From Marthasterias glacialis (lineage: Eukaryota; Echinodermata; Asteroidea; Forcipulatida; Asteriidae), in NCBI GenBank assembly GCA_911728455.2, contig OU452225.1:21424495-21488494 (forward strand): a stretch of 64,000 nt of DNA, read 5' to 3'. Position numbers and translations under genes: made by a program. Position 1 is the stretch's first letter, and the number at the start of each line of letters is the position of its first letter. A model generated the notes under the pieces. The model was not told where the DNA came from. It saw only the letters and a list, made by a program, of their open reading frames with translations, and ran no database searches. Below, piece by piece: positions 20,216 to 31,463 of this stretch.

Positions 20216-21115
20216 AGATATTTTCATTGCATTACTAAACGTTATAAACAGGTAAATTTTAAGAACACTTTGTTCACTGTTTTGTTTACATCTTTCAAAT
20301 CAGGTGGCAAATAATTCATCATGGACAATACCGGTGACTCACAATACAGTGCGCCGCCTAGAGTTTGCCCGCGAAGATCATTTTCAAAAAATGCAGTCGA
20401 CATGATCAAACAATAGATACGCAGAAGTATTTCCAAGGCCGGGTCCGAATTGGCGGCTACGGTTACTACAACTGTTGCTAAGAGTGTCCAGGCGCAGCAC
20501 ATTCAGACACGGCCCGCATTGTTAATCACTCGCACACAGAGAACATTATTCTAACAAACCAAAGTGCAGTTTTCAAAGCTGGAACTGAACTTATAAAGGC
20601 AGAAACTTCGTGTTTAACCAACTCAAGCTACATAACGTTGACCAATCACAGCCTTGGCAACCACCGAAAATCCGAGAAAAGTCACCAAAATGTTTAGGGT
20701 ACCTTTCCTGGGCAAACACTTTGTGTCCACCGTATTCTGAGTCGTTCGGTAGCGGTTGAAACTACTAATCCAGTTTTTACCAATCATGTTGGTAAGTGTG
20801 ACGTAATTCCACTGTAAGCCACGCCCGCTTCACTCAAACTGGCTTCAACCGGTTGCCAGTAGCCCATAGGAATCGCAGTGAACTAGTTTTTGTAAACAGA
20901 TTTATGTAAGTGAAGTTTAATAATTGGATTTTTCTTTTACATATGTTCTTCAAAGACTCAGCGAGGTCTTCTCAGAATTATAAGTTTGTGTCAAAAGAAA
21001 CGTGTTTGCACGAAGCCCGGGAAGGGACAATGGAAAGAAGAAAAGAAAAACATACAGGCGCTAATCATTTACATGGAACGAATTCGAACGAATTATCCAA
21101 GGCATTAAAGGGCGC
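20216..21115 (+). other. Gene 1 3' flank / possible 3' UTR
   Basis: No coding sequence is seen. It contains a degraded MITE with GGCCGGGTCCGAATTGGCGG and its inverse (20436-20515) and CCAATCACAGCCTTGG-type sequence shared with other repeats here. Confidence 0.5.
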
Positions 21116-21395
21116 TACACGCATGCGTACGATCCACCACAACAATAGATTCAAGATGGCAGAGGGAAACGGACGTAGTTGTTCTGGTGATGACCGTATT
21201 GGTAAGTTTTTACATCAGAATTATTGGATAAGTAAGCATTGTCAAATGTTCTTTTCAAATAATAATACTTCTTTATCCAATCATACTGATAAAGATTGAC
21301 AAATTTACCAATACGGTCATCATCAGAACACACCGTTTCCCTCTGACATCTTAAATCTATTGTTGTGGGTGGATCTACGCATGCGTGTAGCACCC
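21116..21395. mobile_element. Fold-back element containing an exon-like ORF in both arms
   Basis: The left arm 21116-21240 and right arm 21260-21395 are inverted copies (GCTACACGCATGCGTAGATC, AACAATAGAT, AGAGGGAAACGG, GATGACCGTATTGGTAA). The left arm reads MAEGNGRSCSGDDRIG up to GTAAGT, so each arm can mimic a short first exon with donor. Confidence 0.7.
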
Positions 21396-21404
21396 GTTAA
21401 TCTC

Positions 21405-21598
21405 TTGGCTAATTCGTTCGAATGGATTACTAATCCGTTCGAACAGATTACTAATTCGTTCAAACGGTTTAGTAATTCGCTCGAACGGATTACTAATTCG
21501 TTCGAACGGATTACTCATTCGTTCGAACGGGTTACTAATTTGTTCGAACGGATTACTGATTTGTTCGAACGGATTGCTATAATTCGTTCAAACCTAAA
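21405..21598. repeat. 21-bp minisatellite, about nine copies
   Basis: The unit is close to ATTACTAATTCGTTCGAACGG. Because the period is a multiple of three the array stays open (repeating NSFERIT), but no start or gene context supports expression. It adjoins the fold-back element. Confidence 0.85.
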
Positions 21599-21599
21599 C

Positions 21600-22357
21600 C
21601 GTGCGAATGGGTTAGCACCTGTAATTTTTTTCTTACCACTATCCCATTCCAGCCTTCGATGAAAATGTGTGTTTTATTTGGGGTATCAACACACAAACGT
21701 TATGCCAGCTCTGGGACCGGAATTGAGTAGCGATTACTTCGGGCGTGCAGAAGATGCCGTGTCTGTCATGCAATGACTTATCAACAGGATTGTGTAACGT
21801 ACTTTTCTAATCAACCAACAGAAATCAAATATTTATTTTTTTTATCATTGGAATCTGTGATTTTAACGTATGTTTTAATAAAGTATATGGTTTATATTAA
21901 AGTGCAGATAACTATTGTATATTATTGATCGACAAAATGGTAAAAATATTTAATTTCATTCATTTTGTTTAAACGTTTGTGAAGGAGCTTTTTAATCCTG
22001 TAGAACAGTTTGATGTGCTTTTTAACTGATATAATTATCTCTACATTCATGACATTTCAATAGTATGTATAAAAAATACTAAGCATTGTTTAGTTTTTTC
22101 AATTTGGGGGTGAACGAAGCAAAATTGACTAATTTCAGTTTCTCTGTGGTTTATAGCTTGGTGGACCCCCATTGAGCAAAACGTAGAGGTTTGGATTTGA
22201 ACAGGACTGCCAACCAACATATAGGGCTGATTAGCTCAGTTACAAAGCTCTTGTTGTAGTTTCTTTAAGTGCTATCAGTTTATTTCTGATTAAATGTAAT
22301 TGGGACAAAGCAAGGTATCCCCCATACATAATATTTAAAAGGTGAATGAAGGAATCA
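21600..22357. other. AT-rich spacer
   Basis: No gene is seen. A degraded SINE-A-like stretch lies at 22105-22250 (GGGGGTGAACGAAGCAAAATTGACT, then GGGCTGATTAGCTCAGTTACA). Confidence 0.5.
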
Positions 22358-23215
22358 TATCCACATAGCCACTGAAAAGAACTGGTACATACGTCGCATT
22401 CAAAATGCTATTGAGACCCATAAACACTGTTCCTCGAGACAGGCTATTTCATCAGCAGTATGTGGCACACAATCCTACCACACTACTCCACTGACATCCT
22501 ACAGCCTACTGAGGCCGTGTCCGAATTAAGCGACTTCGACTACGGCTATGGCCGTTTGCTAAAATGACCGTAGAATGAGAGACTTTTGAAACGCTGGCGG
22601 CAGCAGACACGACGGTCCTTTTTGACAGATGTGCACATACTCAGTATTGCGCGCTTCTGGGTGCGCGTACTACTAGTGAGAACTGTGGAAAAGGACTGTC
22701 CAAAGGTCTGCCAGTTCGGCGTTCCAGCAATACACAAATCCGGGCGCGCAAGTGCTGGGCGCCGCACGCCATTCCTGCGGTGTACCTGTGCCTAGTTTTG
22801 TGCCCAAAGACACGTGGAAATCATGCTCCTTTTCACTCTTTATGGAAATTAAATGTCTTCCTCAACGATTTGCGCAATTTCCTTGACAGGACAGCATGAT
22901 ATAACGATGTACTACATACCTGATAAATATTTACAATTTAACAGAAAGTAAATACTGAAATTAGGACAGAAAAACATGCTGATGTAACGCATTAAGCCAG
23001 CGACTGTGCAGTTTCACTTAAACTCACCAATAACCTGCACCGTTTCAGGATGATTCAATTTCTATTTAGTTGCAAATATTTACGGACAGTGATCAACATT
23101 GGTATATAATCCTGTCCTGTTAAGGAAATTGCGTGAATCGTTGAGGAAGACTCTTCCTCAACAACTCACGCAATTTCCTTATACATGTATAGGACAGTTC
23201 TTTTCAGAACTATGT
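22358..23215. mobile_element. Inverted-repeat element with histone-like hairpins at both ends
   Basis: CCACATAGCCACTGAAAAGAACTG at the left and CAGTTCTTTTCAGAACTATGTGG at the right are inverted partners. The right end (23196-23211, AGTTCTTTTCAGAACT) has a 6-bp stem and TTTC loop, but no ACCA. The interior includes GTCTCGAGGAACAGTG (-), similar in place to the GTTCGAAACG box of the 19.3-kb element, and a separate MITE. Confidence 0.5.
22855..23151. mobile_element. MITE nested in the hairpin-ended element
   Basis: GTCTTCCTCAACGATTTGCG and its inverse ending GTTGAGGAAGAC bound 297 bp. Its right end is part of an additional palindrome (23119-23180, TAAGGAAATTGCGTGA...). Confidence 0.7.
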
Positions 23216-23518
23216 GGCCCCCTAAGTTGGCCCGAATTGTGAAATCAACTTTGCGGTTTAGTAGAATAATGGCAGGACAAGTTCTCACATGAACAATCTA
23301 TTACTGTACATAGCAAAGTAGATATATAAACACATGGTGTTGACGCAAACCGAATAATACAATATCCACATAAAGATCAAAATAGTTATGAGTGTTGATT
23401 TTGTTTAGCTTTAGAACAAAGACTATTGATAAAATAAGAATGACGGTTCTAGATGTTTCAAGACATTTTCAAAATGAAAACAGCATTTGACATCAGACCT
23501 TATAGTCAATAAGGGTTA

Positions 23519-23660
23519 AAAGCCGTTTCCGAATTAGTTGCTACAGCTGCGACTGCGGCTTTTTTCACCATGTCATCATGCGTGGACGCATAATGCCGCT
23601 CATAGCAACACCCTTAACAACAGCCGTAGCCGTAGCCGCTAATTTGGACACCGTCATAGT
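23519..23660. mobile_element. Small MITE
   Basis: AAGCCGTTTCCGAATTAGTTGC near the left and GCCGCTAATTTGGACACCGT at the right are imperfect inverted ends. Related ends occur near 20440 and 22510. Confidence 0.5.
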
Positions 23661-23727
23661 GAATTAACAAACGCACCTCAATTGGTCGTTAAACTTCCAG
23701 CTCCAATTGGAACCGGAAGTTTAAGCT

Positions 23728-24355
23728 GGTTGGTTGGTTGGTTGGTGGGTTGGTTGGTTGGTGGGTTGGTTGGTTGGTGGGTTGGTTGTTGGTGGGTTGG
23801 TTGGTTGGTGGGTTGGTTGGTTGGTTGGTTGGTTGGTTGGTTGGTTGGTTGGTTGGTTGGTTGGTTGGTTGGTTGGTTGGTTGGTTGGTTGGTTGGTTGG
23901 TTGGTTGGTTGGTTGGTTGGTTGGTTGGTTGGTTGGTTGGTTGGTTGGTTGGTTGGTTGGTTGGTTGGTTGGTTGGTTGGTTGGTTGGTTGGTTGGTTGG
24001 TTGGTTGGTTGGTTGGTTGGTTGGTTGGTTGGTTGGTTGGTTGGTTGGTAGGTTGGTTGGTGGGTTGGTTGGTTGGTTGGTTGGTTGGTTGGTTGGTTGG
24101 TTGGTTGGTTGGTTGGTTGGTTGGTTGGTTGGTTGGTTGTTTGGTTGGTTGGTTGTTTGGTTGGTTGGTTGGTTGGTTGGTTGGTTGGTTGGTGAATGGG
24201 TTGGTTGGTTGGTTGGTGAATGGGTTGGTTGGTTGGTTGGCGGGTTGGTTGGTGGGTTGGTTGGTGGGTTGGTTGGTGGGTTGGTTGGTGGGTTGGTGGG
24301 TGGGTGGGTTGGTTGGTTGGTTGGTTGGTTGGTTGGTTGGTTGGTTGGTTGGTTG
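23728..24355. repeat. About 630-bp (TTGG)n microsatellite
   Basis: Nearly pure TTGG from 23811 to 24050, with variant blocks (GGGT, TGAATGGG, TTTGG) toward both edges. All six frames stay open over hundreds of bases, giving spurious NQPT and LVGW proteins. One strand is purely G/T, which could form G-rich structures. Confidence 0.95.
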
Positions 24356-24710
24356 TTGACAATTTGTTGCTGACATTTCATCTTCCTCTAGGAATATGGT
24401 TACATTGAGAAAAAAACGTACAACACAAAAATAATAAAATCAAAAATAAAATCGTCTCTCATTGGTACATATTCTGTGAAATGTCATTCAGTTGAACCCA
24501 AGGGTCACCATTATGGACTGAAGTTGCGAAGTTGTTCGGTGAACCAACTGCCCCCCCCCCCCCCCCCGGCAATGGTTAAGTCGCTGTTATAGCAAGTAAA
24601 ATTAGTAAAATCATTTCTAAGTTTAGTTTCTATAGGAAATTTGGCCATTTTAAAGCTTCTAGTGCATACGTTGTTTCTCTTCAGTCAGTGGCGTAAACAG
24701 CGGGATGGTA
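24356..24710. other. Spacer after the TTGG array
   Basis: No gene is seen. Contains a C17 run near 24550. Confidence 0.5.
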
Positions 24711-24834
24711 GGGAGCCAAAGAAACGCTCGGAACCCTTGCCCCCCCCCCCACCCCCTTGCCCCCGTGAGGCAGGGAGCCAAAGAAACGCTCGGAACCCTT
24801 GCCCCCCCCCCCACCCCCTTGCCCCCGTGAGGCA
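24711..24834. repeat. Two tandem copies of a 62-bp C-rich unit
   Basis: GGGAGCCAAAGAAACGCTCG...GTGAGGCA at 24711-24772 is repeated essentially unchanged at 24773-24834. Confidence 0.85.
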
Positions 24835-27800
24835 GAATATGTCTTTGCCCCCGCTTCTCCCCCGCCCCTCCCCACCAAATAAAATAATAATACAATAACT
24901 AAATACCATAAACATGTCTCATTACACCACTGCTCTTCACCGACGTCTGCAAAGTTGGAGCAGATATAATTGTTATGCTGACCTTTATATTAATTATGCC
25001 GTTTGATAACGAGCTTTGTAATAATGAGCAGATGTCAGTTCTACATTCAAGGTATCTAATAGTACAGTTTCCCAAATGAAGTCACAAACTCTGAGACTTG
25101 TGCAATCAATAAGCTTGCAGATTTATTATTATTTTTTTTTTACTAATGACTAAAAATGTTAGTATAAGAAAACCTTTATTTTACAGACCATTATTATTTG
25201 CTGCAGGCACCATGTTCCTAAACACCCACATTAAACAAAGCGGTCACGAGGTTTGACCATTCGTGACAGTCAACCAAAATGGTCAGTGTAAAGTTCGTAT
25301 CCTGAATTGACAGTTTTTATTACAGCTGCTAAATCGAAATTTATTTCGTTTTATTTTTTAAATATTGCACTTGAAAGGGGGGTAAGCATTGCAAAATTAT
25401 AAGGCATGCATGCCTGGGCGTAACAGTCATATCACTCTTAGCCAGTTTTCCGACACTCGCATAATTTCTTATAGACCACCTTAATAATTTAATAATTTCT
25501 TATCGATACAGGCCAGTTTCGTAATGTTCGTCTGTCATTATTTTGATGTCACTGCACTCTTTTTAAATCCAGGCCGAGTCCAAATCATGGGTCGGCAAAG
25601 ACCGAGTCACAGCGTCCAAGGGGGAGGTCAAGGCCAAAACATTCCGCGGAATAAGGCCGAGAAAACTGACGATCGGTAAAAATTAAATAATTTCAACAAC
25701 TTTTGCAAAGGCGCCCTCAATGTGTGTGTTTTAGCATACAGTAAAATTTTGCGCAGATTAAAGACTTGCCTGCGCAAGTACAAAACTCGCCAGGGCAATA
25801 CGCGCAATTTTCAAAATTGTGCAGTTCAGTTTTCAATTTACGCGGTTACTATTTTGCGCTTAATACAGGGCAATTCTATGACGTACCGGACCAGTCCAAA
25901 ATGGAGTGCAGGTGTGTCCTACTCCGCAATTAAAATGCTTAGTAAAAGAGCGAAACTGGCCATTCTGGTAAGAAATTGAAAATTGTAATTCATGTAGGCC
26001 TAAGGTTAATTATTTCATATTATTATTGAATTTAGCTCCATTAATGCAGAGGAAAAGGCTTTGCGGACCATTTGAAATACTCCCGCGGATATATGAGACT
26101 CGCCTCAAAAATCACACCGCGCGCATGCTCATTTTTCTAAGATGTTTTCGACGCATTTAATATGAAAATTGGTGCATTTTGTTTAAGTCAAAGTTGAAAG
26201 TAATACTTCAGCAACAATAATAACAGGACACTTTGCAAAGGTTGGTGATTTATTTTTTATTTTGATCGAAAAATGCAGCAAGTACTGCGGAAATAGGGTA
26301 TTCCATCCTACATTTACCCCCCCCCCAAAAAAAAAACAAACAAGCAAACAAACAAACAAACAAAAACCAAATACAACTATACACAAAGGTTATATTCTTA
26401 AACGAACAGACTTGTTGGACAACTCGATGGTTGACCGAAACGACTCAAGACAACTCAACGGTTGAGACAACTTTGACGGTTGGGACAACTCAACCGGTTG
26501 AGTGCAAATTGAAAAATAGGGTGGGCAACTTTTTACAAAAATTCTACCTAGAGCGCAAATCATGCACAAGCACAGCGCTGTCAGCACACCAACTCATTCA
26601 AATTACCTTGAACATTAAATGTTGTTGTTATAATTAATTAATTTGAACGAAATAGGATAAAGGGCAGGAACCCTCTTTATTAATTGTAGATACTCTCTGG
26701 TGTATTCTGGGCAAAGAAACTGGGTTCCAATGTTGTCTTATGAACAATTGTGTTGTGAAGTTTATTCTAAGAAATCAACGTGTTTTTCCTTTAATTACCG
26801 TTAAGTTTTATTATTTTTTTAAACGAGACATTAGTCAGCGCGTATGGCTTTAGTTTTTGCAATAACCATTAAAAAGCTGTGATTACCAATCAAAACTTTT
26901 CAATGGTATGCTTAATAAGAATCTCAATAAACATAGTATTACTATATTTACTTTAGTACAGTTTAGCTGAGCATATGTCTTGACGTTTTAGGTGGCATAA
27001 CATTTTTTTTATTGTTATGATAAATGAATAATAATAACTTTTAAACGGGACACAGGTCAGAGGTAAGTTTTAACTGATCTTTGTGGACATTTTCAGTACC
27101 ATTTTCAGAAACCAAAAACCTGAGTATTTTCTTAGGCCAAGTACATTCTTTATGAAAAATAAATGTGTGAATTTAATCACATATGAAGAATTAAGTAATT
27201 TTAAAACTGACTAGATAAAAATTAAAGGGAATGACATAAACTTGTTCTCATGATTATTGGCGGACTAGGTAGCGATGTAGTTTCACTTGATTTAAAAGGA
27301 GACCAACGTTCTTCCAATTGTCAAACTTCCATGCAGAAAAACAACGATTTAATACAGTTTTGTTCTTACTTTGCAAGCGGGGATGGCATCAGTTTAGTTG
27401 TAAAACTCCGTAGTTCAGTCATAAACAATCCACACGTGCCAGTCAAATAAGCATGCAGTCTGGTTGCAATTCATTTCGCTTTGCCTTTGAATTGCCACGA
27501 GGCGAATGTTGGACAATTATTATTGCTTGTTTAAATTTGCTGGCAGTTTTATTTGAAAAGGGTTACCTCCTATTTCAAATCTGTAATCTTTGAGGTCTGA
27601 TTGCGCACGTGTGAGTTGCGTTTTGCAAACCCTCGAGTCTGCGTCAGTAATAGCCTTGAGTGACCAAGGCTGTGTTTCCTGAGTTATCCACCCACGGAGT
27701 CCATAAGGACGATAAGCAGTCGCACCCCCACGCAGTCACGCATGCAGTCCCTCAGGACGATACACATACGCACACTGTCCACGCACGCAGTCCGTCACAC

Positions 27801-28123
27801 AAACAACTTATTTTGAGTGGTTGTAAATTATCTGTGAAGATGGTGACCCCATATTTGATTCGGCGGGAAACACGCATAGTATTTGAATTTCCTTTATTAA
27901 CTCATGGTAATAGTACCGGATCTGATCGCCTCATTTTTTACTCCTTATGTAAACAAAATAACCATATTTTGGTAAATAGGCCTGACACAAATTTAGCTGG
28001 GCCTATCCGACTCGAGTAGCAGGGCAGTGGATGTTTCCCTCATCAAAGGACTTCGGAAAGTACTGCGTTTACAAGCCTTAACACACATTGGTGTAGGGTG
28101 AAACACAAATGGAACTTGGTAAA
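24835..28123. other. Repeat-poor intergenic stretch before the retroelement
   Basis: No convincing exon is seen. The ORFs at 25722-25979 and 27660-28019 lack splice or family support. A C/A-rich low-complexity tract lies at 26315-26365. Degenerate CAACTCAACGGTTGA motifs occur at 26417-26510. CA- and GCAGTC-rich sequence lies at 27700-27800. Confidence 0.5.
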
Positions 28124-28505
28124 GAAATGATGGCGCTGTCCAATTCAGTGACATTTGATGACTGTTGACTTGTATTGCATAAAATTGTAAAATAAAAAAT
28201 TTCACGTGTTTTATGAGTGAGGTCTACGTCTATGTAACTTTGTTCACTTTTTGTCGTATTAACTGGGGTATGTGTGACAAACAAAGTGGGTGACCGGAGG
28301 AGCCATTTTGACAGAATGCGTCTGAAAATTTTGCATGGGGTGAGACCGCGGGGACATTTTTTCAGATCCTCTGGTGTAGCAATAACATGTTTTCATGCCT
28401 CTATTTCGGGCAATCATCAGTTGCGGGTGTGGGTGATTCTATCAGAATCTATAGGTCTCATGTCTCATTGTGGAGACAAGAAGTTTATTTACGCTGGTTC
28501 AAATG
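28124..28505 (-). repeat. LTR-like direct repeat, downstream copy
   Basis: About 380 bp matching 31437-31830 with roughly 10% scattered differences (shared TTGGTAAAGAAATGATGGCG, GTCGTATTAACTGGGGTATG, CAATCATCAGTTGCGGG). ORF2 ends at its inner edge. Confidence 0.85.
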
Positions 28506-30585
28506 GAAGATTTTGAATCTGAATGCGGATATTGTTTTGAAGTGAAACCCTGTTCCGCGTCGAATTGTTCTTCCAGTAAGGAGATAAGGATGTTAAGTGT
28601 TTCGTCTGGATCATCAATAAATCCAGAGTCGTTTGGGATGGAGGTGAGCTGTTGTGAGGATGAGTCGGTTGGACTCCGGTTGAGTTTAGCTCTGATCAAC
28701 TTTTCCCGTATGTTTTGATCTTTTTTGTAGGCAACGAAGGGATGTTTTGGGAAAATACCCGAGAGTGTTTCGTTGCGTTGTATCAAAGACCAGTGTTTGT
28801 TTATCGCCTTGTTGATGTCACCATGGTTGATGTAAGGGTTATATGTCGTACTGAAGACTAGTGGAGTCTTGGTTTTCTGATTGTTTGGTTTTCGTTGAAT
28901 CAATTGGGATCTTTCATTGTGTGATACTTTTCCCGTGATTTTGTTTATTTCCGAAAGTTTATAACCTCTTGTTATTAGTTTTTCGGAAAAATTGTGGACC
29001 TTGCTCAGGAAATCATCTTCATTGTTTGTGTTCCTTGCATAACGGAGTGTTTCTCCATAGATGAATGCTTTGAACACGTGAGGGGTGTGAAGATGAGCTA
29101 TGTAGGTACTGATAGGTTTCGGTGGGTTTGGTATATACTTTTGTGTCAAAAATACCTGTTTCATCGAACCTTTTACCTTTGAAAATTGTCAAGTCAAGGT
29201 AGTTGATGGAAGTATCTAAGGCCTCAAAAGTAAATTTGAGGGTTGGGTGTAATTGATTCATACTGTGGATGAGGCTCTTGAATTTTTCAAGAGTGTTGTT
29301 ATAGATGACGAGAATGTCGTCTCTATAGCACCATAAAGTTAAGATGTGATCAGCTTGTTCAAGAATTTGTTTTTCCAGATCGTGTAGTGTAATATCACAA
29401 ATTTCTGAGCTTGCTGTTGAACCCATGGCGCATCCGATTTTTTGAAGATAAAAATTGTTACCAAACTGGAAGCAGTTTCTTCCTATAATCAGTTCCAATA
29501 ATCTTCTGATGTAGTCGGAGGGTAGTTTTGTGATGGAGTAGTTGTGGTTGTTTCGGTCTAAGGCATTGCAGACGCTATTTATTGTTCGGTTTGGCGAACA
29601 TTGGTGTACATCGAAACGACATCTATGCTTGTTATCAGAACTTGGGGTGGGAAAGTTGTCTCTTCTAGTTTCCGCAATATGTCTGCTGTGTCGCGTACAT
29701 ATGTAGGTTGGGCGGTAACTATTGGGAAAAGAAAGTGGTCTACAAATTCTGATATTTTGGCTGTTGGGCTTCAACATCCACTTATGATTGGTCTCCCTAC
29801 AAAAGGTGTGCCCGGGGTGGTGTTTTATGTATTTTCGGGAGAAAATACATTGTAGGGCTTTGGCATGGTTGGGAAAGTGGATCGAGGTAGGCCAAAGTTT
29901 GTTTGTTGATGTGGTTGTTCCGGTGTAGGTTGAGAAGCAGGTTGTGAACCAGAGTAGTAGTTTGTGGTGTCATATCTTGGTCCAGCTTTATGTAATGCTC
30001 GGATTCAAGATGGCGGTATCCCACTTGTAATTAATCGGTTCGGGTTAGAACACAAATGCCTCTTCCTTTGTCGTATGGTTTGATTACGACGTATGGATTG
30101 TTCTTTAGTTTGAGTATGGCTGATAGCTCTTGTTTTGTCATGTTTGGTTTCTGATTTCTCAGTCTGACATGGGCAAATTGGTATTTTGTAGCTTCCAAAT
30201 AGTTTTCAAGGGTCACACATTGGGTTGTATTTGGTTGCCACTTGGATGGTGGTTTGAATGGTTGAGCCTTGTTAGGTTTATTGTGCATCAGAAAAGCAAT
30301 TCTCAATCTTCGTTGGAAGACATTAAAATCACTCAAAAGTTTTCTCCGGGTTGGTTTAGCGGGAGTAGGAACGAAATTGAGTCCTTTTCCCAAGGCTATT
30401 TTCTCTATGTCAGAAAGTTTAGCCTTGGATAGGTTTGTTATGAAACGTTCACTGTTTTGCGCTGATTGTGTTTGGAGATTCTTCTTATTGAATCATTTGT
30501 GGTTAGAGCACTTGTGTGAGAAGCGATTGGCTTTCTGTTGGGATTGAGATTGGCAAGTTCGCTTAGTTATTTTCCGTTTGGTCAT
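28499..30585 (-). pseudogene. Decayed Penelope-like reverse transcriptase ORF2
   Basis: Starts at ATG 30585-30583. A basic, Gln/Asn-rich start is followed by KGLNFVPTP, then VVIKPYDKGRG, YFLPKIHK, the palm domain with YRDD (29327-29316) and the thumb region. Breaks: a TGA at 30495-30493, where the fold-back copy has a sense codon; a TAA at 30033-30031; a frame change near 29780-29800; and another near 29080. The C-terminus continues about 60 residues past LIRAKL as acidic, low-complexity sequence without GIY-YIG. Family length is usually larger when a nuclease is attached. Confidence 0.8.
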
Positions 30586-30615
30586 TGTGAGATAAAGTGA
30601 ATTTACGAAAATTTG

Positions 30616-30621
30616 TTTATA
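30616..30621 (-). promoter_or_regulatory. TATA box just upstream of retroelement ORF2
   Basis: TATAAA lies 31 nt before the ORF2 ATG, within AGTATATACTATTATTCCTTATAAAC. The same block precedes the fold-back copy of the ORF (TATAAA at 32105-32110, +). This may be an internal promoter for ORF2. Confidence 0.35.
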
Positions 30622-30698
30622 AGGAATAATAGTATATACTTGGAATTGCCGTTGTATGTAGTAATATTATTAATAAACACAAGTGATCATGTAAATTA

Positions 30699-30735
30699 TC
30701 TCTTTTTGGAAAGTGTGGTGGTCCTGAGAAGGACC
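30699..30735 (-). promoter_or_regulatory. Histone-type 3'-end signal directly after retroelement ORF1
   Basis: On the minus strand, 26 nt after the ORF1 stop, GGTCCTTCTCAGGACC (30735-30720) forms a 6-bp stem with a TTCT loop. It is followed by ACCA (30719-30716) and, about 10 nt from the stem, a purine-rich CCAAAAAGAGA (30709-30699). Distance from stop, ACCA and purine-block spacing all match replication-dependent histone mRNA ends, although the loop differs slightly from the usual TTTC. Confidence 0.7.
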
Positions 30736-30761
30736 GGTTGGTTTTGAGCGAAGTTGCCCGT

Positions 30762-31463
30762 TTACTTGTTGTCTCTTTTCCTCTTCATGCCTTTGGTTGG
30801 AGCTGGTCTTGGTCTTGTGAAGTAACCGAGGAGATGAACTGCAGTGCGTAGTTCCGCTCCGTCAAAATGCTCCGTTAGCCTCTGCCTTGCTTGTTTACTT
30901 GTCTCTTCCGATCTTGCGTTGATTTCCTTGGACTGGTGTTGATATTCCTCTAGAGTGAGTTTAGTTAACAACAGTGAGGCCTTGGTTGTGAGTCTTTCCC
31001 AATTGTCCGTGAAGGATTTTTGGAAACTGACTCCCCGGTGTGGGTGTGGAGGCCTCACTGTGTTCGTTAAGTATGGTGGGGGTTTGTTCGCTGTGATGGC
31101 TTTCTCGAAAACCGAAATCTGTTTTGTGATATGAGCTCTGGCAGATGTCAGTTTGTTGACAGATTCTGCCAGAGATTTCACGAGATTGAAATCGGTTTCC
31201 GAGAGGACTACTCGGGGAGTATAGGTTTTTTCACTAGCGAACTCCTCCCGGACATCTAAAGAGGTGATCAGTGACTCTTCGAGCTGGTCGATGAGTGGTA
31301 GTTGTCCACACTGGAAATCGCTAGATGTTGAAGACGCTGGAGATACGGGAGATGATGTGTTGTGGACGATAGGCTTTGGAGTCTTGGTTTGGCGTTTGAA
31401 GGACTTGCTAAGTTTGGTAGACATGTTGTCAGTGGTTGGTAAAGAAATGATGGCGCTGTCCAA
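30762..31463 (-). CDS. Retroelement ORF1, intact, function unknown
   Basis: 233 codons from ATG 31463, inside the LTR-like repeat, to TAA. Begins MDSAIISLP, then has a Ser/Pro/Thr-rich N-terminus with KSFKRQTKTPKP, an acidic leucine-rich region (QLEESLITSLDVREE), predicted helical or coiled-coil stretches (NLVKSLAESVNKL, EEYQHQSKEINARSEE) and a basic C-terminus (KGMKRKRDNK). It may act as a nucleic-acid-binding or structural ORF1 protein. No known domain is recognised. Its integrity contrasts with the broken ORF2. It is followed immediately by a histone-type 3' signal. Confidence 0.6.
   Translation of the reverse strand: MDSAIISLPTTDNMSTKLSKSFKRQTKTPKPIVHNTSSPVSPASSTSSDFQCGQLPLIDQLEESLITSLDVREEFASEKTYTPRVVLSETDFNLVKSLAESVNKLTSARAHITKQISVFEKAITANKPPPYLTNTVRPPHPHRGVSFQKSFTDNWERLTTKASLLLTKLTLEEYQHQSKEINARSEETSKQARQRLTEHFDGAELRTAVHLLGYFTRPRPAPTKGMKRKRDNK

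Noticed and set aside
23678..24381. Long NQPT- and LVGW-repeat proteins
   Set aside because: They are translations of a TTGG microsatellite that has no stop codon in several frames.
25722..25979. 85-codon ORF
   Set aside because: No splice sites, domain or compositional support. Surrounding sequence is repeat-like.
28404..28420. CTGATGATTGCCCGAAA on the minus strand of the LTR-like repeat (also about 31724-31740), resembling a hammerhead core
   Set aside because: The six bases between CUGAUGA and GAAA cannot form helix II, and there is no closing G-C pair at the core. Conservation in both repeats is explained by their being copies.
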